Assembly (NCBI RefSeq): GCF_963676685.1
Contig: NC_092348.1
Coordinates: 26,945,386-27,009,385, forward strand
From: Mytilus edulis
Lineage: Eukaryota > Mollusca > Bivalvia > Mytilida > Mytilidae
Length of the DNA: 64,000 bases
Reading direction: 5' to 3'
Part shown: piece by piece, positions 63,260 through 64,000 of the stretch
Numbering within the stretch: position 1 is the stretch's first letter
How the letters are laid out: each line of letters opens with the position of its first letter
Made by a program: the position numbers and the translations under genes
The notes under the pieces: generated by a model
Told to the model about the DNA's origin: nothing
Database searches by the model: none
Seen by the model: the letters and a program-made list of their open reading frames with translations, nothing else

Positions 63260-64000
63260 ACCGCTTAAATAAAGGGCGCATCTCAAAACCATCAACATTT
63301 CTGGTTATTTACTGACCTAAATAATTTATCTCCATTTAAAAATATTCGATCGGAAAAGAAAAGATAAAGTTGAATCAGAGTAAAATAACAACAAAATATA
63401 TTCTGTTTAAATATAAACTGTTTCTTTTATTATAGAATATAGTAATACACATCACACGTTTAAATAACTATAAATTTAGATTTGGTGAGTGGTCGTGAGT
63501 CATCATCGGTTACATGTTGCATAACTTTATTTTGCAACTTCATGTACACAATACACACGACCTCTCAGTGAAATATTTACGTAATTAACATGTATATACA
63601 CACATCATGTAGTTAAATTATTATCTAACGGTGTTCTCTTATCTTTGTCATTCTGAATAGTTTTTCTCATATCTAAAAAGAGAGAATTGGTCTAAAAAAA
63701 TAATACAGAATACAGGCCGGAGTGAAGACCCCCTGACAGAACCTCATATCTAACTAATGTGTCCTATAATACAATTTTAATGAACTTCTGTTTATGTATA
63801 TTAATTCGTCTAAAAATCGCGTTTAATAATGTCTGAACACATTTATTTTCAGTTATTGCCAGGGTTTTAAGGGGGGGGGGGCAACTTAATTTTTTGGGGT
63901 GGGTAAAATTATCTCCAACTGAATAATTTTAACATGTTTAACTTCGTAAGAAAGATGCTACAGAGCATCATAATGTCAATGAAGAAAATGCACTAAAACG
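63260..64000. other. Upstream region of the TRIM-like gene
   Basis: No gene is seen. A TATTTATA-type sequence lies about 30-45 bases before the start ATG on the minus strand but is too weak to call. A short poly-G run is at about 63870-63881. Confidence 0.5.

Overview
The window looks like a nuclear genome segment from a bivalve mollusc, most likely a mussel of the Mytilus type. This is an inference from three things: AT-rich DNA with GT-AG introns, bivalve-style gene families, and a dense load of interspersed repeats of kinds I associate with mussel genomes. No prokaryotic, organellar or viral gene was seen. No database search was possible. Exons were built by hand from splice signals, and every internal exon length agrees with the phase of its neighbours.

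Layout. (1) 2.8-19.7 kb, minus strand: a nine-exon gene for a ubiquitin-conjugating enzyme of the E2 Q class (about 330 aa). The exon carrying the P-x-x-P-P segment of the E2 fold sits at one end of an array of sixteen 75-bp copies of itself, most keeping an in-frame 5' splice site. (2) 25.5-32.9 kb, minus strand: an eight-coding-exon gene for a beta-gamma-crystallin plus aerolysin-like protein (365 aa) with a 5' UTR exon and a TATA box. (3) 38.7-56.6 kb, plus strand: ZC3H3, eleven coding exons and about 1137 aa, with five CCCH zinc fingers. (4) 61.5-63.2 kb, minus strand: an intronless B-box, coiled-coil, beta-propeller TRIM-like protein of 580 aa. The four genes show no shared pathway and lie as independent units.

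Between and inside genes, much of the recognisable sequence is repeats. They include TTAA-flanked piggyBac-like miniature elements, hAT-like and other miniature inverted-repeat elements, a large mussel repeat with one copy nested in another, fold-back elements, and a 441-bp tandem unit with a tRNA-like head. Two elements carry arrays of short motifs at their ends or inside.

Most unusual: three separate tandem arrays in this window start exactly at exon-intron junctions. They are the E2Q-like exon 7 donor (75 bp x 16), the E2Q-like exon 3 acceptor (about 30-38 bp x about 7), and the ZC3H3 exon 7 donor (66 bp x about 6). Two have unit lengths divisible by three, so alternative donor use would lengthen the protein without breaking frame.
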